Counted from the first letter of the stretch, positions 29,885 through 38,671 are shown. The stretch is DNA of 49,960 nt from Magnetococcales bacterium (GCA_015232395.1 JADFZT010000031.1:1-49960); one strand, 5' to 3'. Program-made: numbers and translations. Notes: generated from the letters alone by a model not told the origin.

Positions 29885-31306
29885 TCAGACCGAATAGTAG
29901 AGAGCAAACTCCATGGGATGGGGGGTGTGCTCAACTGCGTAAACCTCTCCCATCTTCAGTTCAATCCAGGCGTCGATCAGGTCATCACTGAAGACATCAC
30001 CCTTCTTAAGAAAATCACGATCAGCACTCATGGCTTCCAGAGCTTCTCTCAGGGAGCCACACACGGAAGGAATGTCTTTCAGCTCTTCCGGGGGCAGGTC
30101 GTAAAGATTTTTGTCTATGGGGCTGCCCGGATCGATTTTGTTTTCGATACCGTCGATACCGGCCATCAAAATGGCGGAAAAGGCCAGATAGGGGTTGGCG
30201 GTGGGATCCGGAAAACGGATTTCACAGCGCTTGGCCTTGGGGTTGGAAGCCGTCGGGATGCGGATGGAGGCGGAGCGGTTGCGGGCGGAGTGGGCCAAAA
30301 GTACAGGGGCCTCGAATCCGGGAATCAGCCGCTTGTAGGAGTTGGTGGAAGGATTGGTGAAGGCGTTCAGGGCCTTGGCGTGTTTTTTAATGCCACCGAT
30401 AAAGTGCAGGGCCATCTCGGAGAGGTCGGCATATTGATTGCCACTGAAGAGAGGCTTGCCATCCTTCCAGATGGACATGTGCACATGCATGCCGGAGCCA
30501 TTGTCACCACCGAGAGGCTTGGGCATGAAGGTAGCGGTCTTGCCGCTGTTGTGGGCCACGTTATGCACCACATATTTAAACTTTTGGATATTGTCTGCCA
30601 TGCTCAGCAGATCGCCAAACTTCATGTCGATCTCGTTTTGCCCAGCAGTGGCCACTTCGTGGTGATGAAACTCGATGGTGATCCCCATATCCATCATGAT
30701 CTGGCTCATCTCGGAGCGCATATCCTGGAAGGAGTCCACCGGAGGAACCGGGAAATAGCCACCCTTGATAGCCGGACGATGGGCGTGGTTGAACCCGTTA
30801 TAATCGGAGTCGGAATTCCAAATCCCTTCCTCGGAATCGATCTCATAGCTTATCTTGTTCATGGCGGTGGAATATTTCACTGAATCAAACACGAAAAATT
30901 CCGCTTCCGGTCCCACAAAGGCGGTGTCGCCGATACCGGAATATTGCAGATAGGCAGCGGCGCGGCGGGCGACGGCCCGGGGATCCCGGCTGTAGCCTTC
31001 GCTGGTGAAGGGGTCTACCACGTCGCAGATGAAGATCAGGGTGGTGGCTTCAGAAAAAGGATCCAGAATGGCGCTGGCAGGATCGGGCTTGAACACCATG
31101 TCCGACTGATCGATTTCGCACCAACCTTCGATGGAGGAGCCATCAAACCCGAAACCGGTTTCGAACACATCCTCGTTCATCATGGTGGCGGGGGCAGAGA
31201 TGTGCTGCCATTTGCCGTGAAAATCGGTGAAGCGAAAATCGACAAATTTGACGTCATGGGTCTCGATCAAGGCCATTGCGTGGCGGGCTGCGTCCAATTC
31301 TGACAT
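29885..31306 (-). CDS. glnA: Glutamine synthetase, type I (adenylylation-regulated)
   Basis: ATP-dependent synthesis of glutamine from glutamate and ammonia. 473 aa. The true start is ATG 31306, preceded by AAGGAAAGGA; the frame is open far upstream (to 31678) but without family similarity. Signatures: [23 protein letters not shown] (metal Glu), [19 protein letters not shown] (ammonium/ATP site), and [10 protein letters not shown] with RCEIRFPDP. Tyr 402 in [10 protein letters not shown] is the site that GlnE adenylylates in proteobacterial enzymes, so activity is probably modified by nitrogen status. A sigma-54 promoter lies about 240 bases upstream, which also indicates control by NtrC. It stands alone; no glnB or ntrBC is adjacent. 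Confidence 0.97.
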   Translation of the reverse strand: MSELDAARHAMALIETHDVKFVDFRFTDFHGKWQHISAPATMMNEDVFETGFGFDGSSIEGWCEIDQSDMVFKPDPASAILDPFSEATTLIFICDVVDPFTSEGYSRDPRAVARRAAAYLQYSGIGDTAFVGPEAEFFVFDSVKYSTAMNKISYEIDSEEGIWNSDSDYNGFNHAHRPAIKGGYFPVPPVDSFQDMRSEMSQIMMDMGITIEFHHHEVATAGQNEIDMKFGDLLSMADNIQKFKYVVHNVAHNSGKTATFMPKPLGGDNGSGMHVHMSIWKDGKPLFSGNQYADLSEMALHFIGGIKKHAKALNAFTNPSTNSYKRLIPGFEAPVLLAHSARNRSASIRIPTASNPKAKRCEIRFPDPTANPYLAFSAILMAGIDGIENKIDPGSPIDKNLYDLPPEELKDIPSVCGSLREALEAMSADRDFLKKGDVFSDDLIDAWIELKMGEVYAVEHTPHPMEFALYYSV

Positions 31307-31549
31307 ATCGGATCCTTTCCTTATATTACTGGTTGCTTTTCGAGTCTGGAGAGTACGGTTCGGCGGTTGCGGGTTTTGACTGCTGTTGGCAACTTGGCCG
31401 AAACCCCTCATAAAGGGTGGGTGTTCGGAGAATCTTCTCCAATCATCCCATGGAATGCCTTGAAAGTCACCGGCAGTTGCATTCCAATACCCCTCAGTGA
31501 CCCGGCTTTGGGCACGTATATGGGGATCTCCTGATGTTCGCCCTATTAT

Positions 31550-31566
31550 CGCAACCCCTATGCCAA
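31550..31566 (-). promoter_or_regulatory. Sigma-54 promoter of glnA
   Basis: Read on the minus strand it is TTGGCATAGGGGTTGCG. The -24 TTGGCA and the -12 TTGC are at the exact spacing of the sigma-54 consensus (GG and GC ten bases apart). It lies about 240 bases before the glnA start codon. Glutamine synthetase genes in many proteobacteria use such a promoter under NtrC. Confidence 0.75.
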
Positions 31567-31652
31567 CTCTGAAAAGCATTCCAACACATTGAAAACAGTC
31601 AATAAAAAAACATACTGCCTGTTTATTAAGCAGGTCAGGGATGGTTAAACTT

Positions 31653-31710
31653 TGTGCACACCCACTCTTTTTGGTCATTTTTTAACCTTTCATGATTAAA
31701 AAATGTGCAA
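31653..31710 (-). promoter_or_regulatory. Possible NtrC-type upstream sites of glnA
   Basis: TGTGCACA at 31653-31660 and TGTGCAA at 31704-31710 resemble half-sites of the NtrC operator (TGCACC-N5-GGTGCA) and are 51 bases apart, close to five helical turns. The second half of each dyad is poor. The call rests mainly on their position relative to the sigma-54 promoter. Confidence 0.3.
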
Positions 31711-31864
31711 TTCAATCTAAACCCGGGTTCATTTTCAGCTTTTCTTGGAGATCCCTCTTCACACACACCCTTGCCTGCCTTTTTTTGTGGCAAAAACAGG
31801 GACCATCATCCGAAATAAGAGATTAAAAAGTGAAAAATCACCTCAACACCCTGGAGCCGTCCTG

Positions 31865-32944
31865 ATGGAAGCCATGATTGAGCTTGCCCAGGTGAGCCGT
31901 CGTTTTGGGCCTATCCTGGCTCTGGACGAAGTCGATATTACGGTCAATCGGGGGGAGGTGATGGGTTTTCTGGGGCCCAATGGCGCAGGCAAAACCACGG
32001 CCATGCGCATTCTATCGGGCTTGTTGGCCCCCACTTCCGGAAAGGTGCGGGTGGCAGGGGTGGATGTACTGACCCATCCGGAAGAGGCCCGCTCCCACAT
32101 TGGCTTTCTGCCGGAGACCCCACCCCTCTATCCGGAAATGACGGTACGGGAATATCTCGCCTATCTTGCGGCTTTACGGGGTGTGGCACGATCCCGGTTG
32201 AAACAGGCGGTGGAGCAGGCCCTGGAGCGATGCGGCCTCACCCAGGTAGCCCATCGGCTGCTGGCCAATCTTTCCAAGGGGTATCAGCAGCGAGCAGGCA
32301 TTGCCCAAGCCATTGTCCACACCCCCCCGGTCGTCATTCTCGATGAACCCACCGTGGGGCTCGACCCCATTCAAATTCGGGAAATTCGCCAACTCATTCG
32401 GGAACTTAAAGACAACCATTCAGTGCTCCTTTCCACCCACATTTTACCGGAAGTGCGCATGACTTGCAGTCGAGTCGCACTGATTCATCAGGGAAAAATC
32501 GTGGCGAACGACACCTTGGCAGGACTGGAAAGTCGGGCAGCCCAAGCGGGAGAATCGATTCTGAAACTCAGCTTGAACCATCCTCCCACAGCCGAACAAC
32601 TCCTCGCCATCCCCGGGGTTGCCCGGGTTGAAGAACGGAAAGGGGAGTGGTGGCTCACCCAACAACCAAACCAGGACCCAATCCCACAACTCCTGGCCCG
32701 GGCTGTGGCCGAAGGCTGGGATCTCCGCCAGATGACCCCGGCAAGCCACTCATTGGAAGATATATTTGTGCAACTCACCACTCAGGAGGAGATCAGGGAG
32801 CCCCCCGGCACGATTAATCATGAAGGGGACAGCAACGCCACCCCCCAAACCGCTTCCCCGGATCATCTCCAGGCCCTATCCCCAGCCCACCTCCAAACCC
32901 GGCCAATCCAGCCTGCCAAATCCGGCCAGGAGAGCCCATCATGA
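31865..32944 (+). CDS. ABC transporter ATP-binding protein (GldA/NosF-like)
   Basis: Cytoplasmic ATPase of an ABC-2 exporter, 359 aa. Walker A GPNGAGKTT, signature LSKGYQQR, Walker B VVILDEPTVGLDP and the switch His in LSTHILPEV are intact. The region after the ATPase (about 225-310) forms the regulatory C-terminal domain seen in GldA-like proteins. The last ~45 residues are Pro/Gln/Thr-rich and probably disordered. ATG 31865 has GGAG eight bases before it; the frame is open 40 codons upstream but unrelated. The stop overlaps the permease ATG (ATGA), so the two are coupled. Confidence 0.92.
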   Translation: MEAMIELAQVSRRFGPILALDEVDITVNRGEVMGFLGPNGAGKTTAMRILSGLLAPTSGKVRVAGVDVLTHPEEARSHIGFLPETPPLYPEMTVREYLAYLAALRGVARSRLKQAVEQALERCGLTQVAHRLLANLSKGYQQRAGIAQAIVHTPPVVILDEPTVGLDPIQIREIRQLIRELKDNHSVLLSTHILPEVRMTCSRVALIHQGKIVANDTLAGLESRAAQAGESILKLSLNHPPTAEQLLAIPGVARVEERKGEWWLTQQPNQDPIPQLLARAVAEGWDLRQMTPASHSLEDIFVQLTTQEEIREPPGTINHEGDSNATPQTASPDHLQALSPAHLQTRPIQPAKSGQESPS

Positions 32945-33708
32945 GAGCCATCCGGATCATCGCCTTTCAAGAGTGGCGAAGCCTGTTCCTCACCCCTCTG
33001 GCCTGGAGCCTCCTGGGGATGCTTTTTATGATTACGGGTTACATGTTTGGGGCTTCAGTGCTCGACTATCAAAAGCGGTTGATGCGGTATGAATCGTTTG
33101 GGGTGGTAGAAGATCTCTCCCTCACCGACTGGACGGTGGTACCGACTCTGGGCAATGGGGCGGTCCTGCTGCTCTTGATCATTCCCCTGCTCACCATGCG
33201 ACTTTTTGCTGAGGAAAAACGCCGGGGAAGCTGGCCTGCCCTGGCCTCCTCCCCCCTGACCCCCATGACCATTATTCTGGGTAAATATCTGGGTTTGCTG
33301 CTTTTTCTGCTGGTGGCGGTAGGGATGCTGGCCATTCCACCCTTGACCTTGCTCTTTTTTGGCCATCCCGATATCGGACAAATTTTGGCTGGGCTTTTAG
33401 GAGTATTTCTGGTTGGAGCGGCTTTTGGAGCGGTGGGGTTGGGGGCATCGAGCGCCACCGATAATCCCATTGTGGCGGCGGTGGCCGGTTTCGGAGTGCT
33501 GCTCCTGCTATGGCTTCTTTCCTGGATGGGCGGGGTGGGGGAGTCCGCCCTGTTTCAGGTTTTGGCCTACCTCTCCCCCATGAACCACTACCCCCATTTT
33601 TTAAGCGGGGTGATCCGTAGCGGGGATCTCGCCTATTTTTTCCTCTTGTCAGCTACCGGGCTGCTCTTTGCCCGGCAGCGCCTCGTCGCCGCCCGACTGG
33701 AAGGATGA
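32941..33708 (+). CDS. ABC-2 type permease (GldF-like)
   Basis: 255 aa, six predicted transmembrane helices. The first lies near residues 14-38, then LLLLIIPLLTMRLFAEEKR, the short conserved block ahead of the cytoplasmic loop LASSPLTPMTIILGKYL, and four more hydrophobic helices up to the C-terminus. This pattern, and the RRGSWPALASSPLT region, is that of GldF and other ABC-2 subunits. It forms the membrane pore for the preceding ATPase. AGGAGA precedes the ATG at a good distance. The gene overlaps both neighbours by four bases. Confidence 0.9.
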   Translation: MRAIRIIAFQEWRSLFLTPLAWSLLGMLFMITGYMFGASVLDYQKRLMRYESFGVVEDLSLTDWTVVPTLGNGAVLLLLIIPLLTMRLFAEEKRRGSWPALASSPLTPMTIILGKYLGLLLFLLVAVGMLAIPPLTLLFFGHPDIGQILAGLLGVFLVGAAFGAVGLGASSATDNPIVAAVAGFGVLLLLWLLSWMGGVGESALFQVLAYLSPMNHYPHFLSGVIRSGDLAYFFLLSATGLLFARQRLVAARLEG

Positions 33709-35147
33709 GGAAAAATGGCTTGCCTGAATATCGGTGTTCGCCCCATAAAAGTGGCCCCCCCATGGAAATGAACCCAAAAAACCGCCTTAACCTACAGCTG
33801 CAAAACGGGCTGTTTGGCCTCCTGGTAGTGTCCATCTTTGGCGTGCTGGCCTACGCTTCCCAACGTTACCAAATACGTTGGGACTGGACGGCAGGGGCAC
33901 GCCATACCCTGGCTGAACAATCCATTCGGGCGGTCCAAAGCTTTCCGGATGGACTCACAGCGACTGCTTTTGCCCAAAGCCAAGGGGAGCAAAAACCGTT
34001 GATCCAGGAACTCCTGGAAAAATATCGCGCCATCAATCCCAACTTGACAATTCGCCACGTGGATCCCGATCTCAATCCAGCAGCTGCCAGGCAGGAGCAG
34101 ATCGCCATGTATGGCACCATCGTTTTAACCGCCCAGGAACGAACGGAAAAAATCACTGAACTCGATGAACAAGCCATCACCAACGCCCTGATTCGCCTCG
34201 CCAAGGGACGGGAAAAGACCATCCGCTTCATCACCGGCCACGGAGAACATCCCATCCTCACCGATCAGGGCGGGCTACCCTCTGGCTTGGAGGGAAACGG
34301 CTATGAAACAGTCCAACATTTACTCAAAGGGGAGGGGTATGGCGTAGCCACTATTCAGCCAGCCCAAGTTGAAAATATTCCCGATCAGACCGCTCTGCTG
34401 GTACTGGCAGGCCCCCGCAAGCCCTTGCTACCCATTGAGGTCGAACGCCTTACCGATTGGTGGTACAACCATGACGGACGACTGCTGATCTTGAGTGACC
34501 CACAGACCACCACCGGCCTGGAAGAGATGCTCCTGGGGTTGGGTGTGGGTTTTCAAACGGGAACCCTCATCGATCCCGTCGCCCGCACTCTGGTGGGTGG
34601 TCCTACCAATCCCCTGGTGACCGGATTTTCTCCAAACCACAGCATCACCCGAAACCTCAACATGGCTGCGGTTTTTCCCGATGCCAAAGGGGTTGAAATA
34701 TTGGCCCTTTCTGACGAATCCAGCGACCCCTCAAACCGAATCAAGCGGACAGCCCTCTTTTCCGGGGCCGATGAGGGATGGCTGGAAAAAGGTTCTCTTG
34801 ATTCGGGGCAAGTGGAATTTGATTCCCAATCCGACCTTGCAGGCCCTATCACCCTGGGGGTTGCCGTGGAAAGTCGGGAAAGTCGCTTGGTGGTGGTGGG
34901 GGATTCCGATTTTGCTGCGGATACCTCGGTGGAATTTTCCGGCAACAGCGATCTTTTCCTCAACATGATCCGCTGGTTGGCTGAAGATGAACATTTTATC
35001 GCCATCAAACCCAAAAAAATTCACGATTCCGGCCTCGCTCTGCAACGGGGTGAGGGCCTTTTTCTCTTTATCGGCATGGTGATCGGCATCCCCCTCCTGC
35101 TTTTGGCCATGGGGCTCACCATCTGGATTCGCCGCAAGCAGCGTTGA
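33705..35147 (+). CDS. GldG-like ABC transporter auxiliary protein
   Basis: 480 aa from ATG 33705, which overlaps the permease stop; ATG 33762 (461 aa) is equally possible because the first 19 residues look unconserved. There is one N-terminal transmembrane helix (LLVVSIFGVLAYAS), then a large periplasmic domain with RWDWTAGARHTLAEQS and KTIRFITGHGEHP, signatures of the ABC_transp_aux/GldG family, and a C-terminal transmembrane helix before RRKQR. In Bacteroidetes, GldA-GldF-GldG is an ABC complex required for gliding; in other phyla homologues of the three genes occur together without known gliding. The exported or acted-on substrate is unknown. Confidence 0.88.
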   Translation: MRKNGLPEYRCSPHKSGPPMEMNPKNRLNLQLQNGLFGLLVVSIFGVLAYASQRYQIRWDWTAGARHTLAEQSIRAVQSFPDGLTATAFAQSQGEQKPLIQELLEKYRAINPNLTIRHVDPDLNPAAARQEQIAMYGTIVLTAQERTEKITELDEQAITNALIRLAKGREKTIRFITGHGEHPILTDQGGLPSGLEGNGYETVQHLLKGEGYGVATIQPAQVENIPDQTALLVLAGPRKPLLPIEVERLTDWWYNHDGRLLILSDPQTTTGLEEMLLGLGVGFQTGTLIDPVARTLVGGPTNPLVTGFSPNHSITRNLNMAAVFPDAKGVEILALSDESSDPSNRIKRTALFSGADEGWLEKGSLDSGQVEFDSQSDLAGPITLGVAVESRESRLVVVGDSDFAADTSVEFSGNSDLFLNMIRWLAEDEHFIAIKPKKIHDSGLALQRGEGLFLFIGMVIGIPLLLLAMGLTIWIRRKQR

Positions 35148-35170
35148 TTCGCGGAGAGCTATCCACGCTT

Positions 35171-35398
35171 TTTTATTTACAAAATATTTACAAATTAGTC
35201 CTGCCTGTTAACAACAACTGCATTTGATTTTAACATTGGTCGTGTAGAGTCTTTCCCAGGTTCAATCAGAAAAGTCCCCAGGGCGCTTGACCAGATCTTT
35301 TTGATGCAAGAGGGAGGCTTTCCCGGGTTGGTCCAAACACCCCACTTTCCCAAGACACAATCTGGCAGGAGTGGGGAGAAAAGCGGGAAGAGAGGATC
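35171..35398. ncRNA. Candidate structured RNA unit, tandem copy 1
   Basis: First copy of a ~225-base unit. The first ~95 bases are highly similar to copy 2 (for example CTGTTAACAACAACTGCATT and CGTGTAGAGTCTTT). The second half is diverged but alignable and contains a stem CCCCAC/GTGGGG. Aligned bases fall in different reading frames in the two copies, so it is unlikely to be coding. Strand and transcript ends are unknown. No promoter with good -35 and -10 was identified. Confidence 0.45.
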
Positions 35399-35630
35399 TT
35401 TTATCAAATTATTTACAAATTAATCCTACCTGTTAACAACAACTGCATTTCATTTTAACATTAATCGTGTAGAGTCTTTTCCAGGTTCCATCAGAAAAGT
35501 GCCAGGACATTTTATCCGGACCATTCAGATGGAAGATAGGGGAGTTTACGGAGTTGGCCAAAAACCTCACTCCCCAGCCCACACCTGGAGAGAGTGATGA
35601 GAGAACAAAGAACAGCATGTTTTTTTATTT
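35399..35630. ncRNA. Candidate structured RNA unit, tandem copy 2
   Basis: Second copy, starting again with TTTTAT and offset by 225 bases. The stem of copy 1 is kept as CCTCAC/GTGATG with one compensatory change (C-G to T-A) and one mismatch. The copy ends near GCATGTTTTTTTATTTT, a T-run that could be an unstructured end or a terminator tail on the plus strand. Confidence 0.45.
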
Positions 35631-35743
35631 TGATCAGTTATTTTAAAAACAGCCACCACAAACAAAAAACAAATCATTGAAAGAAACCAATCAAAAAACA
35701 AATCACTACAAAAAAGCCAATTAAAGAGGCCGAGGTTATTATG

Positions 35744-36326
35744 GGATCTTCACGATATTGGGAGAGGGGTGAAGATCCACATTAAGTTATTAGAAGGTCA
35801 AGTTATTAGCGGATCCTCGCGATATTAGGGGAGGGGCGGTGGTCCATTTAACTATTTCGGATCCTCGCGGAATTCTTGAGAGGAGTGGGGATCCATTTTC
35901 AACCAGGATTGACCTCTCGTTTCAAGCCTCCGTGGCACTTTAGGGAGAGGGGCGGAGACTTTACTCAATCAATTAAGGCAGCTCTGTTATTTCGAATCCT
36001 TGCGATATTTCCGAGAGGGGCAAGGGTTCATTTAATCATTAAGGCAGCTCTGTTATTTCGGATCCTTGCGATATTTCCGAGAGGGGCAAGGGTCCATTTA
36101 ATCATTAAGGCAGCTCTGTTATTTTGGGTCCTTGCGACATTTCTGAGAGGGGTAAGGGTCCATTTAATCATTAAGGCAGCTCCGTTATTTCGGATCCTTG
36201 CGATATTTTCGAGAGGGGTAAGGGTCCATTTTAAACCATATAAGACGACCCTGTTGCAAGAATCCAATTAAAGATCATTCAGTTATTAACGGGACTCTGC
36301 GGTATAAAGGAGAGGGGTGGAGGCCC
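35744..36326. repeat. Array of nine covarying hairpin repeats
   Basis: Nine ~36-base hairpins start at about 35744, 35811, 35859, 35924, 35994, 36060, 36126, 36192 and 36291. Numbers 5-8 form a regular 66-base tandem repeat (35977-36240). Each has a ~10-bp stem and a loop close to GATATTnnnGAGAGGGG. Stem sequences differ but pairing is kept: GGATCTTCAC/GTGAAGATCC in the first, GAATCCTTGC/GCAAGGGTTC in the fifth, GGATCCTTGC/GCAAGGGTCC in the sixth. Spacers often contain AATTAA-AGGC and GTTATT. Function and transcribed strand unknown. Confidence 0.8.
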
Positions 36327-36667
36327 ATTTATACAACCACCTGATATCCACGTTTTGGTCATGACCGGTTCGGTTGACGGTTTTGTTTTTGATGACTGGG
36401 CCCCACTGTCTCAGGTTCAGACGATCCCCATCACCCCCGTCAAGACTCTGCCCTTTCCAGACACACAGCTTTACCCCCCCCAACAAACACCCCTCGCCCG
36501 CAACCATTCACCCTTCAGACAAAATTCCATCCTCCAGCACCATACTCCCTGATCCAGCAGGAAAAAAATCACTCCACATTAATGGCATCAACCCGTTTTT
36601 GGCTTGACTCCCCATGAAGATCTTTTATTTTGATATCAATGCTTTTTAACGGATGGGGAGATCTTTG

Positions 36668-37669
36668 ATGAAAAAATGGTTTTTTATCTTGCTGGCGCTG
36701 CTTCTGACTGGCTGTGGATCCACACAGCAGAAATTTCGACTACAAATTCTCAATGAACTCCCCGTAGAAACCGTCATAAAGGCCCTGGACAATCCCCCAA
36801 GCGATCAAGTTGCCCAGGATATTGCCACCATATCAGTGGATACGGCCTTGGTGCTCTACCAGGAACGCATGGTGGATACCACCACCAACGAGGGTTCTTC
36901 CTTTCGGGAGGAAATTCTCAACAAAACCATCACCAACGCCATTTCCAACCAGCTGCAACATCACGGTTTTGCACCAGAGGGTTCCAAAGAGGGAACGACC
37001 CTGCGAGTGATCGTTGAAGATGTCCTCGTCACCAACCTGAACAATGTGTTCTATGACTATACCGCCGTCCACATCCGTGGCCGGGTTGCCCGCCTGACAG
37101 GTCACACTATTCTGGTCGAAGAAAACCACGACGTTCACATCAAGTTTGAAGGAAGCCCCTCCCAGTTTGCAGGCTACAGTCACTCCCCAGCCAAGGACAC
37201 AGGCATTTCTGCAGATGAAAAGGCCGCCTACGAAGCCATCTATCTGGCCGCCCGTTATTTCATCTATGTCTTTCTGGAAACCCAGCAGGATGACAAAAGG
37301 GCCCAATTGGAAGGCTCAAACGACAACCCCGAGGAACTCCTGATGGCCCAGCAGGCTGTTGCCACCCAGGCCCAGCAGGAATTTGCCCAGGAAACCCAGG
37401 AAAAAGTCATCTCCACTGCAATAGCTACCAAAACTCGCAAGCAGTCTCAATTGGCAGCCAAGGCCCGTCAACGCCTGGAAGCGACACCCGATAGTTCAGA
37501 TCAGGAAATATTGGTAGAGAGTCGGGAGATGATCGTGAAAAGTCAAAAGGTGGTGGAGTCAGCCATTACAACTCAAAAAGAGGAACCCGCCCTCACGTCA
37601 GCCGAATCATCCAAGGGTCTTTCCAACACCGAAGAACGCATTTTGGGTTGGCCTCTTACCCGCCGCTAG
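36668..37669 (+). CDS. Lipoprotein of unknown function with coiled-coil C-terminus
   Basis: 333 aa. The signal peptide ends in the lipobox LLLTGC, so it is lipidated at about Cys 16. Residues 20-195 form a mixed domain (LRVIVEDVLVTNLNNVFYDY, VHIRGRVARLTGHTILVEEN) I cannot assign to a family. Residues 215-320 are rich in Gln, Ala and Glu and probably form long helices or a coiled coil in the periplasm. ATG 36668 has GGGGAG seven bases before it; the frame is open five codons further upstream. It stands alone, downstream of the repeat region and convergent with another lipoprotein gene. Confidence 0.75.
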   Translation: MKKWFFILLALLLTGCGSTQQKFRLQILNELPVETVIKALDNPPSDQVAQDIATISVDTALVLYQERMVDTTTNEGSSFREEILNKTITNAISNQLQHHGFAPEGSKEGTTLRVIVEDVLVTNLNNVFYDYTAVHIRGRVARLTGHTILVEENHDVHIKFEGSPSQFAGYSHSPAKDTGISADEKAAYEAIYLAARYFIYVFLETQQDDKRAQLEGSNDNPEELLMAQQAVATQAQQEFAQETQEKVISTAIATKTRKQSQLAAKARQRLEATPDSSDQEILVESREMIVKSQKVVESAITTQKEEPALTSAESSKGLSNTEERILGWPLTRR

Positions 37670-37802
37670 CTTCTTTGCTGCACTCAGCCCTGATTGTCTC
37701 CTGCATCCGGTTTAGCTTGCGGGTTATCCGGCTCAACGCTCAGCTCAAGACTCCCAGCCATTTTTTTCGCCGTGGAGCACACGCCCACCAGCCGGATCCA
37801 GG

Positions 37803-38402
37803 CTAATCGGCCACGATTTCATAGTTGTGAATTTCCATCAGCCCCTCAGGTTCCTCCAAATGGTCCAAGGTATTCACAACAAACCAATTGTCAGCCACAT
37901 CACACGCCTCTCCCTGTCCCAGGGAAGCGGTACAAGCCAGCTTCAAAAACGGAAAAAAGAGAGCATCCAATATATTGGTTTTCCGAACCCCGGCCATCTG
38001 CCTGAAAAAATGGATTTCACCCTCCTGAACGCTCACCTCCTGAAACTGAAACAGGCCGTGACTTGAAAGCTGACATTTGACGGTGTGGCGTCCGGGATCT
38101 GCAACCAAACGCAGAGCGTGACCGTTTTTTAACTGTCCCACCCTTTCGCCATCAAAAAAAAGCTCTGCCGTCATCTTCTGGTCGGTCATATCCAGAAACA
38201 TGAAATAAAAAAGTCCCTTATCCGGCACAGCTTCAATATGATCCACAGAGAGAGGCGATGGGGTTGGCTGTTGACTCCAAGGCCAGGTACAACCTTGAAA
38301 AAACAATAAAAACAACACCATGAAAGACACAAACCCTAAATTATCCTGACTTAAGGCCTGCTTCCGCCCCCACCGAAATAATGCCAACTTCTTGCCCTTC
38401 AA
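37803..38402 (-). CDS. Lipoprotein with a DUF2846-like domain
   Basis: 199 aa from TTG 38402, chosen because GGGGAG lies seven bases before it and the resulting n-region (MKGKKLALFRWGRK) is positively charged ahead of a hydrophobic core and the lipobox LFFQGC. The frame is open upstream to 38483; ATG 38321 is another possible start but gives almost no n-region. The mature domain has AELFFDGERVGQLKNGHALRLVADPGRH, the pattern of DUF2846 and related PEGA-like folds (a small beta domain with a ..G..G.L..G..... repeat). Function unknown. It is convergent with the other lipoprotein gene. Confidence 0.7.
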   Translation of the reverse strand: MKGKKLALFRWGRKQALSQDNLGFVSFMVLFLLFFQGCTWPWSQQPTPSPLSVDHIEAVPDKGLFYFMFLDMTDQKMTAELFFDGERVGQLKNGHALRLVADPGRHTVKCQLSSHGLFQFQEVSVQEGEIHFFRQMAGVRKTNILDALFFPFLKLACTASLGQGEACDVADNWFVVNTLDHLEEPEGLMEIHNYEIVAD

Positions 38403-38671
38403 GGAGATTCTCCCCGCAACACAACCATTCAAAATCGCCGATAACTGACTCTCTCTATCGGATGATCGCCTGGAGATTGGCAAATATCAAGTTTGGGATG
38501 GGGCAATCCAGCGTGGCATCCAACCCAAAAAAGAAAAAAGGAATGTGGTGGATATCGACTATTTCAATGATTACAATAAGATCGACAGGAAACGCAAAGA
38601 AGCTCCTGTCAGATGGATGCAAAGGGCTTTTTTTTAAAATGAATGCGTGGTCTGGGGTGGGGAGTTGAAAA

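Larger units (their letters stand above)
31307..31864. other. glnA leader and divergent promoter region
   Basis: About 560 bases between glnA and the ABC transporter operon. On the minus strand it contains the sigma-54 promoter (31550-31566) and two TGTGCA motifs at 31653 and 31704, roughly 90 and 140 bases upstream of it. The glnA transcript would have a leader of about 230 bases, long enough for regulation, but no known riboswitch was recognised. On the plus side GGAG at 31853-31856 precedes the ABC gene start. Confidence 0.6.
35148..36667. other. 1.5-kb non-coding region with two repeat arrays
   Basis: No credible protein gene. From left to right it holds a ~225-base unit in two tandem copies (35171-35398, 35399-35630), an A-rich spacer with two AAACAAATCA copies (35631-35743), nine hairpin units (35744-36326), and a final stretch (36327-36652) in which I see only C-rich sequence without motif. 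GGGGAG at 36655-36660 belongs to the following lipoprotein gene. Open frames here arise from the repeats and do not hold the same frame between copies. Confidence 0.75.

Noticed and set aside
31307-31538. Riboswitch in the glnA leader
   Set aside because: Length would allow it, but I see no motif of a known class such as a glnA or downstream-peptide RNA.
35744-36326. CRISPR array
   Set aside because: The repeats run head to tail with near-identical spacers of the same family; there are no unique spacers and no cas genes.
35744-36326. Integron attC sites
   Set aside because: No integrase, no cassette genes between units, and no matching RYYYAAC/GTTRRRY core pairs.
35744-36326. CsrB/RsmZ-type CsrA sponge
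   Set aside because: Some loops contain GGA (units 1, 2, 4, 9), but the four regular units read CCGAGAGG, CTGAGAGG or TCGAGAGG without GGA. It stays only a weak possibility.
36286-36507. 73-codon minus-strand frame after the hairpin array
   Set aside because: No ribosome site, overlaps the last hairpin unit, and no similarity.
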